The notes under the pieces are model-generated. The model was not told the DNA's origin. It worked only from the letters and a program-made list of their open reading frames with translations, and searched no databases. A stretch of DNA of 64,000 bases from contig CAMDED010000013.1 of the NCBI GenBank assembly GCA_945893365.1, positions 1 through 64,000 of the forward strand. The letters run 5' to 3'. The position numbers were made by a program, and so were the translations under genes. This document shows, in pieces, positions 52,747 to 62,773 of this stretch; within the stretch, counting starts at the first letter, position 1; the number at the start of each line of letters is the position of its first letter. The DNA comes from Candidatus Sulfopaludibacter sp. SbA3 (GTDB taxonomy: Bacteria; Acidobacteriota; Terriglobia; Bryobacterales; Bryobacteraceae).

Positions 52747-53682
52747 ATGCACTCTCACGGACCTATCGGCGGCACGGGACGCGTTCTGAAATGGTCGCTT
52801 ATCGCGACGATTTTGTTCGTTGTGCTTCAAATCGTGGCGGGCATTCAAGCGCACAGTTTGGCGCTGCTCTCGGATGCCGGTCACAATTTCACCGATGCGC
52901 TCGCACTGCTGCTCGCCTGGTTCGCCCTCTACATGCAGTTGAAGCCGGCCGACGAAACCAGGACCTACGGCTATCACCGTGCCGGGGTGCTCGCGGCCTT
53001 CGTGAACGCCCTGACGCTTGTAGTTCTCGCAGTCTGGATCTTCTACGAAAGCTATCACCGGCTGCGCGAGCCGGAGCCTGTACAGGAAATGATCATGATC
53101 TGGGTCGCGAGCGCGGGTCTTGTGGTGAACGCCGGTATCATGTGGGGCCTTAGAGTAGCGCGGCGTCACGACATCAATATCCGCAGTGCGTTCCTTCATA
53201 TGATGGGCGATGCGCTCGGGTCGGTCGCGATTGTCGCCGGCGCGGTCGGTATTCACTACACGGGATGGAATCGCATCGACCCGATGCTCTCCATCGTGAT
53301 CGCCGCTCTCGTGATCTGGACGGCGTGGGACGTCATCAAGGAATCCTTGAACATCCTTCTTGAGGGGCTGCCGCGCGGGCTGAGTCTGAACGCGGTGGGC
53401 GAGGAGATTCGCGGCGTCGAAGGCGTGATCGACGTGCACGATCTCCACATCTGGAGCCTTGGATCGAGCACGCACGCCCTCAGTTGCCACGTGCTGATCG
53501 AAGATGCGCCGCCGTCTTCGAGCACTGTAATCCTGCAGCGCGTGAATCAATTGCTCGGCGGCCGTTTCCACATCCGGCACACAACCATTCAATTCGAGCA
53601 CGTGGGCTGCGAACTGTCCGAGCACGGATGCGTAATTCCGGCAGGCACGGCGGAAGCGCACCATCCTCATCGCCATCACTGA
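52747..53682 (+). CDS. Cation diffusion facilitator (CzcD/ZitB-type zinc exporter)
   Basis: A 311-residue CDF transporter with six predicted helices. The zinc-binding motifs are intact: SDAGHNFTDALALLL in helix 2 and HMMGDALGSVAIVAG in helix 5, with a cytoplasmic metallochaperone-like domain after residue 210 (VIDVHDLHIWSLGSSTHALS) and a His-rich C-terminus (EAHHPHRHH). It exports Zn(II), perhaps also Cd or Co, by proton antiport. It is co-directional with, and 17 bp from, a metal-dependent amidohydrolase, and other metallopeptidases follow, which gives the neighbourhood a zinc theme. Confidence 0.93.
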   Translation: MHSHGPIGGTGRVLKWSLIATILFVVLQIVAGIQAHSLALLSDAGHNFTDALALLLAWFALYMQLKPADETRTYGYHRAGVLAAFVNALTLVVLAVWIFYESYHRLREPEPVQEMIMIWVASAGLVVNAGIMWGLRVARRHDINIRSAFLHMMGDALGSVAIVAGAVGIHYTGWNRIDPMLSIVIAALVIWTAWDVIKESLNILLEGLPRGLSLNAVGEEIRGVEGVIDVHDLHIWSLGSSTHALSCHVLIEDAPPSSSTVILQRVNQLLGGRFHIRHTTIQFEHVGCELSEHGCVIPAGTAEAHHPHRHH

Positions 53683-53689
53683 GCCGGCT

Positions 53690-55150
53690 CTACGGATATT
53701 GCGCTTCGGGCTCGAGCGGGTAGAGCGGGCGCCGTCGATGTCTGTAGTCGAACCGCGCCGGATTACCGCACGTGACGCCAGGTGTATCAACCAGGACAAT
53801 GCTTCCGGCCACGGGCTCGTAAGCGGCTCGCGGCGCAACCACTCCTTTGGCGATCAGGATCCGCTTTCGCTCCGGCCGGATACCGAGGCTCAGAATCTGT
53901 TCGAGACTCATCGGCGCCATGCGGAGCGAAGTGAACACGACCGTATGCTGGTCCGCGGTCTCGACCACTGCGGTGATTCCCTGATCGTAAGCGGACCAAC
54001 CTCCGTGGCGCACTTCGGTCTCGGTGTACAGGCCGTCGGAGATCGTGCGCACCCGGCCGCTGATCCCTTCGATCGAGACTTCGGAACGAACGCCCGCCTC
54101 GACACAGGCCGCGGCCGCGCCGGGAGCATATAGGATTACCAGGGCGTTCGGCACGCGCTGCCGGACCACCTCGTCGAACAGCACTCGAGAATCCCCCGGG
54201 CTGCCGCCGCCGACGTTGTCGCCGATGTCCATCAGCACAACGGGTGTTCGCGCGGAAAGCGCGGCGTCGCGCACCGCCTCCTCCGGGCCCGGAAGAGCCG
54301 CCGCAAACTCATGCCGCCGGTTCCACGCCCGAGTCGCCATCCAGCGGGCCGCGCGCCGGGCGAGTTGGGCGTCGCTCGCGGCCACGGCCAGGAACGACCC
54401 GCCCATTTCTTCGACGTCCGAATAGTTGAAGCCCATCGCCACGCTCGCCGTAAGAATGCCGGGCCACTTCAGAACCTCTTCCAGATCGTCGTAGAGCCCG
54501 CGCGCGGGAGGCTCCGGCGTATGCTGGCAAGCGATGGGAATCAGCATTGGCGGTGTTTCGAGCGCCTGCGCGGGCTTCACCTCGCCGCGGACGATCCGGC
54601 CGATCAGTCTCGCCGCTTCGATGCCGCGCTCCCGCTGGTCGAGGTGCGGATTCGTCCGGTACCCGATCAACGCGGTCGAATTCGCCGCCATCCGGTGTGA
54701 AATGTTGGCGTGGAGATCGAAGGTGGCGACGATCGGGAAGCCCGAACCAAGGCGCGCGCGCAGCCGGCGCAGAATCTCGCCATCGGCGTCCGGAAAGCTC
54801 TCGGCGACGGTCGCGCCGTGAAGCGCAATGAGGAGGCCGTCGAGCGGCAACACGGCTTCGAGCTCGCGCATCAGTCCGGCCGACAGCCGCTCAAAGCAAT
54901 CCGCCGTGAGCGCACCGCTTGGAACTGCGTAAGTGGCAAACAGCGGAACTCCCTCGAAGGCGAAACCCGCGGCGGCCTCGGCCTCGGCGCCGGCGAGGAA
55001 TCCGCCAATTTCATGCTTCGCCCCGCGCCAGCGTTCGATGAGCGCGGCTCCCGTGGTCAGGCTGGTTGCCGCGAAGTGTTCATAAGTCGTCGGAACCGGG
55101 AGATAGGTATTCGACTCGTGAAGCAGACCCGCAATTCCGATTCTCGCCAT
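53690..55150 (-). CDS. M81-family metallopeptidase (MlrC-like)
   Basis: A 486-residue protein of the microcystinase C-like family. The N-terminal half carries the metal motifs IAGLLHESNTYLPVP and VATFDLHANISHRM, with LLIALHGATVAESFPD between; the C-terminal half starts at VVLMDIGDNVGGGSPGDSRV. MlrC hydrolyses linear peptides and is a zinc enzyme; environmental homologues probably act on unusual or D-containing peptides. It lacks a signal peptide, so it is cytoplasmic. It is convergent with the CDF gene and divergent from the dipeptidase gene. Confidence 0.92.
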   Translation of the reverse strand: MARIGIAGLLHESNTYLPVPTTYEHFAATSLTTGAALIERWRGAKHEIGGFLAGAEAEAAAGFAFEGVPLFATYAVPSGALTADCFERLSAGLMRELEAVLPLDGLLIALHGATVAESFPDADGEILRRLRARLGSGFPIVATFDLHANISHRMAANSTALIGYRTNPHLDQRERGIEAARLIGRIVRGEVKPAQALETPPMLIPIACQHTPEPPARGLYDDLEEVLKWPGILTASVAMGFNYSDVEEMGGSFLAVAASDAQLARRAARWMATRAWNRRHEFAAALPGPEEAVRDAALSARTPVVLMDIGDNVGGGSPGDSRVLFDEVVRQRVPNALVILYAPGAAAACVEAGVRSEVSIEGISGRVRTISDGLYTETEVRHGGWSAYDQGITAVVETADQHTVVFTSLRMAPMSLEQILSLGIRPERKRILIAKGVVAPRAAYEPVAGSIVLVDTPGVTCGNPARFDYRHRRRPLYPLEPEAQYP

Positions 55151-55173
55151 TCGATCATGTTATCCTGCCTCAC

Positions 55174-56244
55174 GTGAAGTCCGCCCTCCCGCTACTTGTA
55201 TTTCTCCCGATTCTTGCCGCGCAGAAGCCGGCGCCGTCTGAGGCCGACGTGAGGAAGACGCACCGGTCCGCGATCCTCATCGACACGCACAACGACGTCG
55301 CCAGCTTCACGGTGGAGGATTTCGACATTGGCAACTCCGCGGGGAAGCACCACACCGACATTTCACGGCTGAAACAGGGAGGCGTCGGGGCGGTGTTCTT
55401 CGCCGTGTACGTTGCCGGAAGCTACGCCGACTCGAAAACGGCGGCGAACCGCGCCCTACAGATGATCGACACCGTGCGCCATGACATCGTCGAGCGCTAC
55501 CCTCGCGATTTTGTTTTGGCGGGGACGGCGGCGGACATCGAGGCCGCCCGGAGGAACGGCCGGATGGCTGCGTTGATGGGTATCGAGGGCGGGCACGCGA
55601 TTGAAGACAGCTTGCGGCTGCTGCGCGATTTCTACGCCCTGGGTGTACGGTACATGACGCTGACGCACAGTAACAACAACAACTGGGCGGATTCATCAGG
55701 TGCGCCCGGGAAGCACAACGGGCTTACGGACTTCGGCAAGGAAGTAGTGCGCGAGATGAACCGGCTGGGAATGATTGTGGACGTCTCGCATGCGGCGGAC
55801 AAGACTTTCTGGGATGCGATCGAAACCAGCAAAGCGCCGGTTTTCGCTTCGCATTCCTCGTGCAGGTCGTTGTGCGACGTACCGCGAAACATGTCGGACG
55901 AGATGGTCGCCGCGATGGCGAAGAAGGGCGGAGTGATTCAGATCAACTTCAACTGCGGGTTTCTGGGAAAGACGCCGGCGGGAGGAAAACCTTCCGCCAC
56001 CCTTGCCGATGTGGTTGCTCACATCGATCGCGCCGTGAAAGCCGGCGGTATGGATGCGGTCGGAATTGGAAGCGATTTCGACGGGATTACGTGTGTTCCG
56101 GATGGCTTGGAGGACGTCTCGAAATTTCCGGCGCTGACGCGGGCGCTCATGGAAAAGGGGTACGCGCCCGCTGATATCCGAAAGATCTACGGAGGAAACA
56201 CGCTGCGCCTCATGCGGGCCGTGGAGAAGGCGGCGTCGCGGTGA
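55174..56244 (+). CDS. Membrane dipeptidase (peptidase M19)
   Basis: A 356-residue secreted zinc dipeptidase of the renal-dipeptidase family. The GTG at 55174 starts a signal peptide (KSALPLLVFLPILAAQKP). Zinc ligands are visible in LIDTHNDVASF, Glu in LMGIEGGHAIEDS, His in VDVSHAADKTFW and Asp in IGSDFDGI. M19 enzymes cleave dipeptides, including those with D-amino acids at the C-terminus and, in some cases, beta-lactam-like bonds. Together with the D-aminoacylase-like protein and the M81 peptidase it suggests scavenging of D-amino-acid peptides, for example from peptidoglycan. That pathway is inferred. Confidence 0.92.
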   Translation: MKSALPLLVFLPILAAQKPAPSEADVRKTHRSAILIDTHNDVASFTVEDFDIGNSAGKHHTDISRLKQGGVGAVFFAVYVAGSYADSKTAANRALQMIDTVRHDIVERYPRDFVLAGTAADIEAARRNGRMAALMGIEGGHAIEDSLRLLRDFYALGVRYMTLTHSNNNNWADSSGAPGKHNGLTDFGKEVVREMNRLGMIVDVSHAADKTFWDAIETSKAPVFASHSSCRSLCDVPRNMSDEMVAAMAKKGGVIQINFNCGFLGKTPAGGKPSATLADVVAHIDRAVKAGGMDAVGIGSDFDGITCVPDGLEDVSKFPALTRALMEKGYAPADIRKIYGGNTLRLMRAVEKAASR

Positions 56245-56280
56245 GCGGCGGCCATTGCCGCGTCAAACCTTCCCGCACAT

Positions 56281-56312
56281 AAAAAAAAAGGCGCCTCCCG
56301 GAGGAGGCGCCT
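56281..56312 (-). terminator. Intrinsic terminator of TonB receptor 3
   Basis: Minus-strand read-out gives a perfect 10-bp stem AGGCGCCTCC/GGAGGCGCCT with a 4-nt loop, followed by a run of nine T. It lies 25 bp past the receptor stop. A homologous copy follows receptor 4. Confidence 0.93.
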
Positions 56313-56337
56313 AAGATTACAGCCTGACGGATTCGAG

Positions 56338-59300
56338 CTAGAAAATGAACTTAACGCCCATTCGGCCCTGGAACCCTTGGTTGAAAATGTCGCCCTTGCC
56401 GTAACGGACGTCATATGCGTTCGCTCCGTCGGGCGTGGCGCTGATAAGGGCCTTGTAGTCGTAGCCCTTTGCCAGATCCGTGCTGTGCAGGTCGATCGAG
56501 GAACTGGCGCGAGCGGCGCCTGCGCCCTTGTTGAGGTAGTTAAAGAGACTGCGCGCGGTCTTCTGGTTGAACACATTGATCGCATTGAACTCAAACCTCA
56601 ACCGTTTCACTTCGCCGAATTTCACGACGTGCGAGACTACTAGGTCCGTCTGAGTGAGGATCGGCGTACGGCCCATGCTGCCTCGGCCATCCACGAAAAC
56701 CGGAATCTGGTTGATCGTGTTGACGTACGTGCTTACCGGTGTGCCGCTTCCGCCGTAGAAGAAAGCGCCCACTTCGGTTCCGAACCTGAAATCATAGGCG
56801 CCGTACAGCTTCACGACGTGCGGACGATCCGTGGCCAAACGGCCCTTCACGTCCAGGTTGCCGTGGGAATCGAACAGGATTTCGTCCAGATCCCAGGCGC
56901 GGTTGGCGTTTCCGCCCTGACGGGCGGGATTTCCGCCCTGCTGCTGCGCCTGTGTGGAAGTCAGTCCGGTGGACGGGCTGGTGATTTCATCCGAGCTCGC
57001 GAGACCGGCGTAGTTACCGTACAAACGGCTGTAAACGTAGCTGGCGCTGCCGAACAGGTTCTTCGAGAAGCGGCGCGTGAGGGAGAGCTCCAGCGCGTCG
57101 TAGGTGCGGATCGGCTTCGGCATCGGGAAAGCCTTCGTTGCGCCCGAAACCGGATTGATCAACGCTTCACCCTCGCCCGGATTGGCGTAAAGATACACTT
57201 CGTTTCCCTGGGCGTCGAGAGCGCCGAGATCTTCGATCGTCCGGCGGAGCTTGTTGTGCACGTAGTTGGCACGGAAAACCATCTGAGAAGCTAACTGGTA
57301 TTCGGTTCCCACATTGATGTTATCCGTGCTCATCGGCTTGATGCCTTTGCCGACGAGATCGAACGCCGGAATGCGGCGGTCGCGGACGGAGCCCGGCGCG
57401 GCCGCCCAGATGTTGCGGCCAGGCAGATTGGTGCCGCTCAGCGAGAACACGTCGGTGGTGTCTAGCGAGCGATACGCGATGGTCCAGAAATCGGCCCCGA
57501 ACGTACCGCGGGAGAGTTCGTACTTCACCCAGTCGAAGTAGCGGCCGAAGCTGCCGTAGACCTTCAGCTTGCCGTTTCCGAACACGTCGTAGCTCGCGCC
57601 CATACGGGGGGCTATCTTGTCGCCGAAGCCGAATTCGAACGCGTTGTCGCGGATGTCGCGGCGGAACGAGGGAACTTTTTCGTCCTCAATGCGGAGTCCA
57701 AGCGTCACCGTCAGGCGAGGCAGGATGCGCCACTGATCCTGAACGAAAAAGTTTCTGACCTTGCCGCCGGTCGTGCCGCGGACACCCTGGTCGTTAACCG
57801 CATAGTAGCCGTAGTCGCCCCTATTTTGGCCGAGAGTCGGGCTGGGGAACGTGGCGTTCCAGTAAACTTGTACGAAGCCCTTCCCCGGGTAGGCTGAATC
57901 GACGTTGTTGACCGTCTTCGAAACTCCCGCGCCGACCTTAATATTGTGCTGCCCGAGAAAATTTCCATACTTGCTGAAATCCGCCTGGAAGTAGGTTCTC
58001 GTCGCCAGATCGTGGAAGGTATTCCGCAACCGGGGAGTGTTGTTATAACCGATCGGCTGCCGCAGGTTCGCCGGTATGTTCGTCAGTGCCGTGGCAGACG
58101 TCGTGTACTCGACCGCGCTGAACCCCGGAATGCCGGTGTCCTTGAAATTGTCCCAGAAACGCCCACCTCGGATCGTGAGAAGCGAAGTGCTCGTGACCGT
58201 CACGTCAATCTGACCTGTATAGCTCGACTGCGGGGAGAAGAATCCGATGTCCTTTCTGACCGCATTTGCTGCAAGTGACGTGGTGGTGGTATTGGCTACG
58301 TCGTTGAAGACAGGCAGGCTCCCTGTGGATTTAGTAGGCGACCACAGCCAGGTAAAGTTCATGCGGACCCGGCTCACCGGATCGAACGAAACTTTGTTGA
58401 ATAGCGTGTGGTAGGTCTGCTCCTGCGCGATAGAACCGCTTTCCACGCCACTGCTGAACTTGTAGTCGTTCGAACGGTTGCGGAAGCGAGGCGAAAAGGC
58501 GGAGAAGAACCAAAGCTTGTCTTTCACGAAATACCCGCCCAACGAGCCGCCGACTTCGCTGTTATTATCCTTGAACTTGGTGTCCTGAACGTAGCTCGCG
58601 ACCTTCTCCGTCTGCGGATCGAGAAGGAGCCGCTGCACCGGCCCGGCGTTAATGCCGTTGCCGTAGTAATAGTAGTGCAAGTCGCCGTGGAACTGATTGC
58701 CGCCCGATTTGGTGATGGCGCTGATCACGCCGCCCAAGGCGCCGCCGTACTCGGCATCGATGCCGCCGGTCTTCACCTGCACTTCCTGCAGGATTTCGAA
58801 CATCGCTCCCTGGCGCGACTTGCCGTTGATCAGGCTGGTCGTCGAAACACCGTCGATGTTGTACTGGTTCTCGGCCCCCGATGCGCCGTTTATCTGGATG
58901 CCGCCCTCAATCTCGCCGGAATTCACCGACGGAGAGAGCAGCGCCAAAGCCTGGAAGGAACGCGCTTTCGGCAGCCGGTCGAACTCTTCGACCGTCACGT
59001 TGTGCGAAATCGCCGTTCCCGAAATGTCGATCAGCGGCGCGGCTTCCGTTACCTGCACCGTCTGCTCCGTTGAACCGACCTGCATGGTCGCATCGACTTT
59101 CAGTGTTTTGCCAACCAAGAGGTTGACGTCCGGAACTTCGTACACCGAAAATCCCTTGAGCTGGAAACGCACGGAATAGTGGCCCGGCTCGAGCTCTCGA
59201 ACGAAATATGACCCGTCGGTTCCCGTCGTCGTGGTAAGGGAGCGAGTCGTCGCCTTGTTCATTACCGTGACCGTCGTTCCGGGCAAGACTCCGCTTGTGG

Positions 59301-59427
59301 CGTCTTTCGCCACACCGTTTAGTGCGCCGAATCTCTCCTGGCCGAGCGCCATTCCGAGGGTCAGGACGGCGGCGAGCGAGACAAACAGCGGACGCCGGTA
59401 GGCGTTCGTCTTTTTTTGCATATGCAT
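56338..59427 (-). CDS. Oar-like TonB-dependent receptor 3 (tandem copy A)
   Basis: A 1,029-residue receptor. Signal peptide VSLAAVLTLGMALGQE, carboxypeptidase-regulatory-like domain from RFGALNGVAKDATSGVLPGT, plug with EFDRLPKARSFQALALL and VISAITKSGGNQFHG, then a beta-barrel ending MGVKFIF. It has the same length as the gene at 59684-62773 and aligns with it over the full length without gaps, most residues being identical, so the two are a tandem duplicate. AAGGAG precedes the ATG by four bases. The barrel differs at scattered points, for example GNEVYLYANP against GNESYLFANP. Ligand unknown. Confidence 0.92.
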   Translation of the reverse strand: MHMQKKTNAYRRPLFVSLAAVLTLGMALGQERFGALNGVAKDATSGVLPGTTVTVMNKATTRSLTTTTGTDGSYFVRELEPGHYSVRFQLKGFSVYEVPDVNLLVGKTLKVDATMQVGSTEQTVQVTEAAPLIDISGTAISHNVTVEEFDRLPKARSFQALALLSPSVNSGEIEGGIQINGASGAENQYNIDGVSTTSLINGKSRQGAMFEILQEVQVKTGGIDAEYGGALGGVISAITKSGGNQFHGDLHYYYYGNGINAGPVQRLLLDPQTEKVASYVQDTKFKDNNSEVGGSLGGYFVKDKLWFFSAFSPRFRNRSNDYKFSSGVESGSIAQEQTYHTLFNKVSFDPVSRVRMNFTWLWSPTKSTGSLPVFNDVANTTTTSLAANAVRKDIGFFSPQSSYTGQIDVTVTSTSLLTIRGGRFWDNFKDTGIPGFSAVEYTTSATALTNIPANLRQPIGYNNTPRLRNTFHDLATRTYFQADFSKYGNFLGQHNIKVGAGVSKTVNNVDSAYPGKGFVQVYWNATFPSPTLGQNRGDYGYYAVNDQGVRGTTGGKVRNFFVQDQWRILPRLTVTLGLRIEDEKVPSFRRDIRDNAFEFGFGDKIAPRMGASYDVFGNGKLKVYGSFGRYFDWVKYELSRGTFGADFWTIAYRSLDTTDVFSLSGTNLPGRNIWAAAPGSVRDRRIPAFDLVGKGIKPMSTDNINVGTEYQLASQMVFRANYVHNKLRRTIEDLGALDAQGNEVYLYANPGEGEALINPVSGATKAFPMPKPIRTYDALELSLTRRFSKNLFGSASYVYSRLYGNYAGLASSDEITSPSTGLTSTQAQQQGGNPARQGGNANRAWDLDEILFDSHGNLDVKGRLATDRPHVVKLYGAYDFRFGTEVGAFFYGGSGTPVSTYVNTINQIPVFVDGRGSMGRTPILTQTDLVVSHVVKFGEVKRLRFEFNAINVFNQKTARSLFNYLNKGAGAARASSSIDLHSTDLAKGYDYKALISATPDGANAYDVRYGKGDIFNQGFQGRMGVKFIF

Positions 59428-59628
59428 GACACTCCTTAAGTGATTGAATTACGTAGGGATCGTAGCAATTTCGAGTCCAAACCGCAACATCATTGCAACA
59501 AACCTTCTTACGGCCAGTACGTCTATAATTTTATTGGCTTTTTCTACGAAAAACGGGAGGCGCCGGGAATCAAGTTCTTGCGTCTATGGAAAATTGTAGG
59601 CCCTGAGCCGTGGAGCATTTGTCGCCAA

Positions 59629-59658
59629 GAAAAAGGGCGCCGCCCGAAGGAAGCGCCC
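59629..59658 (-). terminator. Intrinsic terminator of TonB receptor 4
   Basis: On the minus strand GGGCGC pairs with GCGCCC (59635-59640 with 59653-59658), followed by five T. The flanking sequence AAGATTACAGCCT matches that after receptor 3, showing that the duplicated unit includes the terminator, although the stem here is shorter. Confidence 0.8.
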
Positions 59659-59683
59659 AAGATTACAGCCTAATCGATTCGAG

Positions 59684-62600
59684 TTAGAAAATGAATTTAA
59701 CGCCCATTCTCCCCTGGAATCCCTGGTTGAAGATGTCACCCTTACCGTAACGGACGTCGTAGGCGCTCTGCCCGTCGGGTGAACTGCTCAGCAAGGCTCT
59801 GTAATCGTAGCCCTTGGTCAGATCCGTGGAATGCAGATCGATTGCCGAACTGGGACGAGGGGCGCCCGCGCCCTTGTTGAGGTAGTTGAAGAGACTGCGT
59901 GCGGTCTTCTGGTTGAACGCATTGATCGCGTTGAACTCGAACCTCAACCGCTTCACTTCGCCGAACTTCACGGTGTGCGACACCACCAGGTCCGTCTGAG
60001 TGAGGATCGGCGTACGGCCCATGCTGCCGCGGCCATCCACGAAAACCGGAATCTGGTTGACGGTATTGACGTACGTGCTTACCGGAGTCCCGCTTCCTCC
60101 GTAGAAGAAAGCGCCCAGTTCGGTTCCGAACTTGAAGTCATAGGCGCCGTACAGCTTTACGACGTGCGGACGATCCGTCGCCAGGCGGCCCTTCACGTCG
60201 AGGTTTCCGTGCGAATCGAACAGGATTTCGTCCAGATCCCAGGAGCGGTTGGCGTTTCCGCCCTGACGGGCGGGATTCCCGCCCTGTTGCTGCGCCTGCG
60301 CGGAACTCAGTCCGGTGGACGGGCTGATGATGTCGTCCGAGCTTGCCAGACCGGCGTAGTTACCGTACAAACGGCTGTAAACGTAGCTGGCGCTGCCGAA
60401 CAGGTTCTTCGAGAAGCGGCGCGTGAGAGAGAGTTCCAGCGCGTCGTAGGTGCGGATCGGCTTCGGCATCGGGAAAGGCTTCGTTGCGCCCGAGACCGGA
60501 TTGATCAGCGCTTCGCCCTCGCCCGGGTTCGCGAAGAGATAAGATTCGTTGCCGCTCGCGTCCAGAGCGCCGAGATCCTCAATCGTCCGTCGAAGCTTGT
60601 TGTGCACGAAATTGGCCCGGAAGACCATCCGGGAAGCTAACTGGTACTCGGTTCCGACATTGATATTATCCGTGCTCATCGGCTTGATGTCCTTGCCGAC
60701 GAGGTCGAAAGAGGGTACGCGGCGGTTGCGGATTGCGCCTGGCGCGGCAGCCCAGAGGTTGCGGCCCGGCATATTGGCGCCGCTCAGCGAGAACACATCG
60801 GTGGTATCGAGCGACCGATACGCGATGGTCCAGAAATCGGCTCCGAACGTACCGCGGGAGAGCTCGTACTTCACCCAATCGAAGTAGCGCCCGAAGCTGC
60901 CGTATACTTTCAGCCTGCCGTTGCCGAACACGTCGTAGCTCGCTCCCAGACGGGGGGCGATCTTGTCGCTGTAGCCGAATTCAAACGCGTTGTCGCGAAT
61001 GTCGCGGCGGAACGAGGGAACTTTTTCGTTCTCGAGGCGAAGTCCAAGCGTCACCGTCAGGCGAGGCAGGATGCGCCACTGATCCTGAACGTAAAAGTTG
61101 TTGATCTTGCCGCCGGTGGTGCCGCGGACACCGCGGTCGTTCACCGCATAGTAGCCGTATGTGCCCGTATCGGGGCCGAGAGTCGGGCTGTTTAACGGGG
61201 TGTTCCAGTATATCTGCACTAAGCCGTTCCCCGGATAGGCTGAATCGACGTTGTTAACCGACTTCGAAACGCCCGCGCCTATCTTGATATTGTGCTGGCC
61301 ATGAAAATTTGCATACTTGCTGAGATCCGCCTGGAAGTAAGTTCGCGTTGCCAGATCATGGAAGGTGTTCTGCAAGCGGGGAGTGTTGTTGAACCCGATA
61401 GGCTGCCGCAGCTCCGCGGGGATGTTGGTCAAAGCCGTGGCCGACGTCGCGTACTCCACCGCGCTGAACCCCGGAATGCCCGTGTCCTTGTAATTGTCCC
61501 AGAAGCGTCCGCCGCGCAGCGTGAGAAGCGTGGTGCTCGTGACGGTTACGTCCACTTGACCCGTGTAGCTCGACTGCGGGGCAAAGAAACCGATGGCCGG
61601 GTTTACCGCATTCGCCGAAAGCGGACTGGTAACGGTGTTGGCTACGTCGGTGTAGCGAGGCAGATTCCCCGTGGACTTAGTAGGCGACCACAGCCAGGTT
61701 AAGTTCATACGGACCCGGTTCACCGGATCGTACGAAATCTTGTTGAACAGCGTGTGGTACGTCTGCTCCTGAGCGATCGAGCCGCTTTCCGCCCCGCTGC
61801 TGAACCTGTAGTCGTTCGAGCGGCTGCGGAAGCGGGGCGAGAACGCCGAGAAAAACCAAAGCCTGTCTCTTACGAAATAGCCGCCCAGCGAGCCGCCGAC
61901 TTCGTGGTTATTATCTTTGAACTTGCCGTCCTGAACGTAGCTGGCCTTCGTCTCGGTCTGCGGATCGAGCAGCAGCCGCTGCGCCGGCCCGGCGCTGATT
62001 CCGTTGCCGTAATAATAGTAATGAAGGTCGCCGTGGAACTGATTGCCGCCCGACTTGGTCACGGCGCTGATTACGCCACCCAGGGCGCCGCCATACTCGG
62101 CATCGATTCCGCCGGTCTTTACCTGCACTTCCTGCAGGATTTCGAACATCGCTCCCTGGCGCGACTTGCCGTTGATCAGGCTGGTCGTCGAAACGCCGTC
62201 GATATTGAACTGGTTTTCGGCCCCCGATGCGCCGTTGATCTGGATACCGCCCTCAATCTCACCGGAATTCACGGACGGAGAGAGCAGCGCCAACGCTTGA
62301 AACGAGCGCGCCTTGGGCAACCGGTCGAACTCTTCGACCGTCACATTGTGGGAAATCGCCGTTCCCGCGATGTCGATCAGCGGCGCGGCGTCCGTTACCT
62401 GCACCGTTTGCTCCGTTGCGCTAACCTGCAGGGTCGAATCGATTTTCAGGGTTTGGCCGACTAAGAGGCTGACGTCCGGAACTTCGTTCGTGGAAAATCC
62501 ACTGAGCTCGAAACGCAGGGAGTAGCGGCCCGGATCGAGATCTCGAACGAAATAGGATCCGTCGGCTCCAGTCGTCACGGTAACGGATCGAGCCGTGGCC

Positions 62601-62773
62601 TTGTTCACAATCGTGACCGACGTTCCCGGTATGACTGCGCCTGTGGCGTCTTTCGCGACGCCGTTTAGCGCGCCGAATCTCTCCTGGCCGAACGCCATTC
62701 CGAGAGTCAGCACGGCTGCAAGCGGGATAGCCAACAGACGCACGTAAGCGTATGTCGTTTTTTGTGGTTTCAT
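59684..62773 (-). CDS. Oar-like TonB-dependent receptor 4 (tandem copy B)
   Basis: A 1,029-residue paralogue of the gene at 56338-59427, colinear without gaps. It shows the same parts: signal peptide (AIPLAAVLTLGMAFGQERFG), regulatory-like domain (GVAKDATGAVIPGTSVTIVN), plug (PKARSFQALALLSPSVNSGE) and barrel ending MGVKFIF. The differences concentrate in the N-terminal 25 residues and in exposed-looking loops of the barrel, which may alter ligand choice. AGGAG lies four bases before the ATG, as in the other copy. Each copy has its own terminator, so they are independent transcripts that can be expressed separately. Confidence 0.92.
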   Translation of the reverse strand: MKPQKTTYAYVRLLAIPLAAVLTLGMAFGQERFGALNGVAKDATGAVIPGTSVTIVNKATARSVTVTTGADGSYFVRDLDPGRYSLRFELSGFSTNEVPDVSLLVGQTLKIDSTLQVSATEQTVQVTDAAPLIDIAGTAISHNVTVEEFDRLPKARSFQALALLSPSVNSGEIEGGIQINGASGAENQFNIDGVSTTSLINGKSRQGAMFEILQEVQVKTGGIDAEYGGALGGVISAVTKSGGNQFHGDLHYYYYGNGISAGPAQRLLLDPQTETKASYVQDGKFKDNNHEVGGSLGGYFVRDRLWFFSAFSPRFRSRSNDYRFSSGAESGSIAQEQTYHTLFNKISYDPVNRVRMNLTWLWSPTKSTGNLPRYTDVANTVTSPLSANAVNPAIGFFAPQSSYTGQVDVTVTSTTLLTLRGGRFWDNYKDTGIPGFSAVEYATSATALTNIPAELRQPIGFNNTPRLQNTFHDLATRTYFQADLSKYANFHGQHNIKIGAGVSKSVNNVDSAYPGNGLVQIYWNTPLNSPTLGPDTGTYGYYAVNDRGVRGTTGGKINNFYVQDQWRILPRLTVTLGLRLENEKVPSFRRDIRDNAFEFGYSDKIAPRLGASYDVFGNGRLKVYGSFGRYFDWVKYELSRGTFGADFWTIAYRSLDTTDVFSLSGANMPGRNLWAAAPGAIRNRRVPSFDLVGKDIKPMSTDNINVGTEYQLASRMVFRANFVHNKLRRTIEDLGALDASGNESYLFANPGEGEALINPVSGATKPFPMPKPIRTYDALELSLTRRFSKNLFGSASYVYSRLYGNYAGLASSDDIISPSTGLSSAQAQQQGGNPARQGGNANRSWDLDEILFDSHGNLDVKGRLATDRPHVVKLYGAYDFKFGTELGAFFYGGSGTPVSTYVNTVNQIPVFVDGRGSMGRTPILTQTDLVVSHTVKFGEVKRLRFEFNAINAFNQKTARSLFNYLNKGAGAPRPSSAIDLHSTDLTKGYDYRALLSSSPDGQSAYDVRYGKGDIFNQGFQGRMGVKFIF

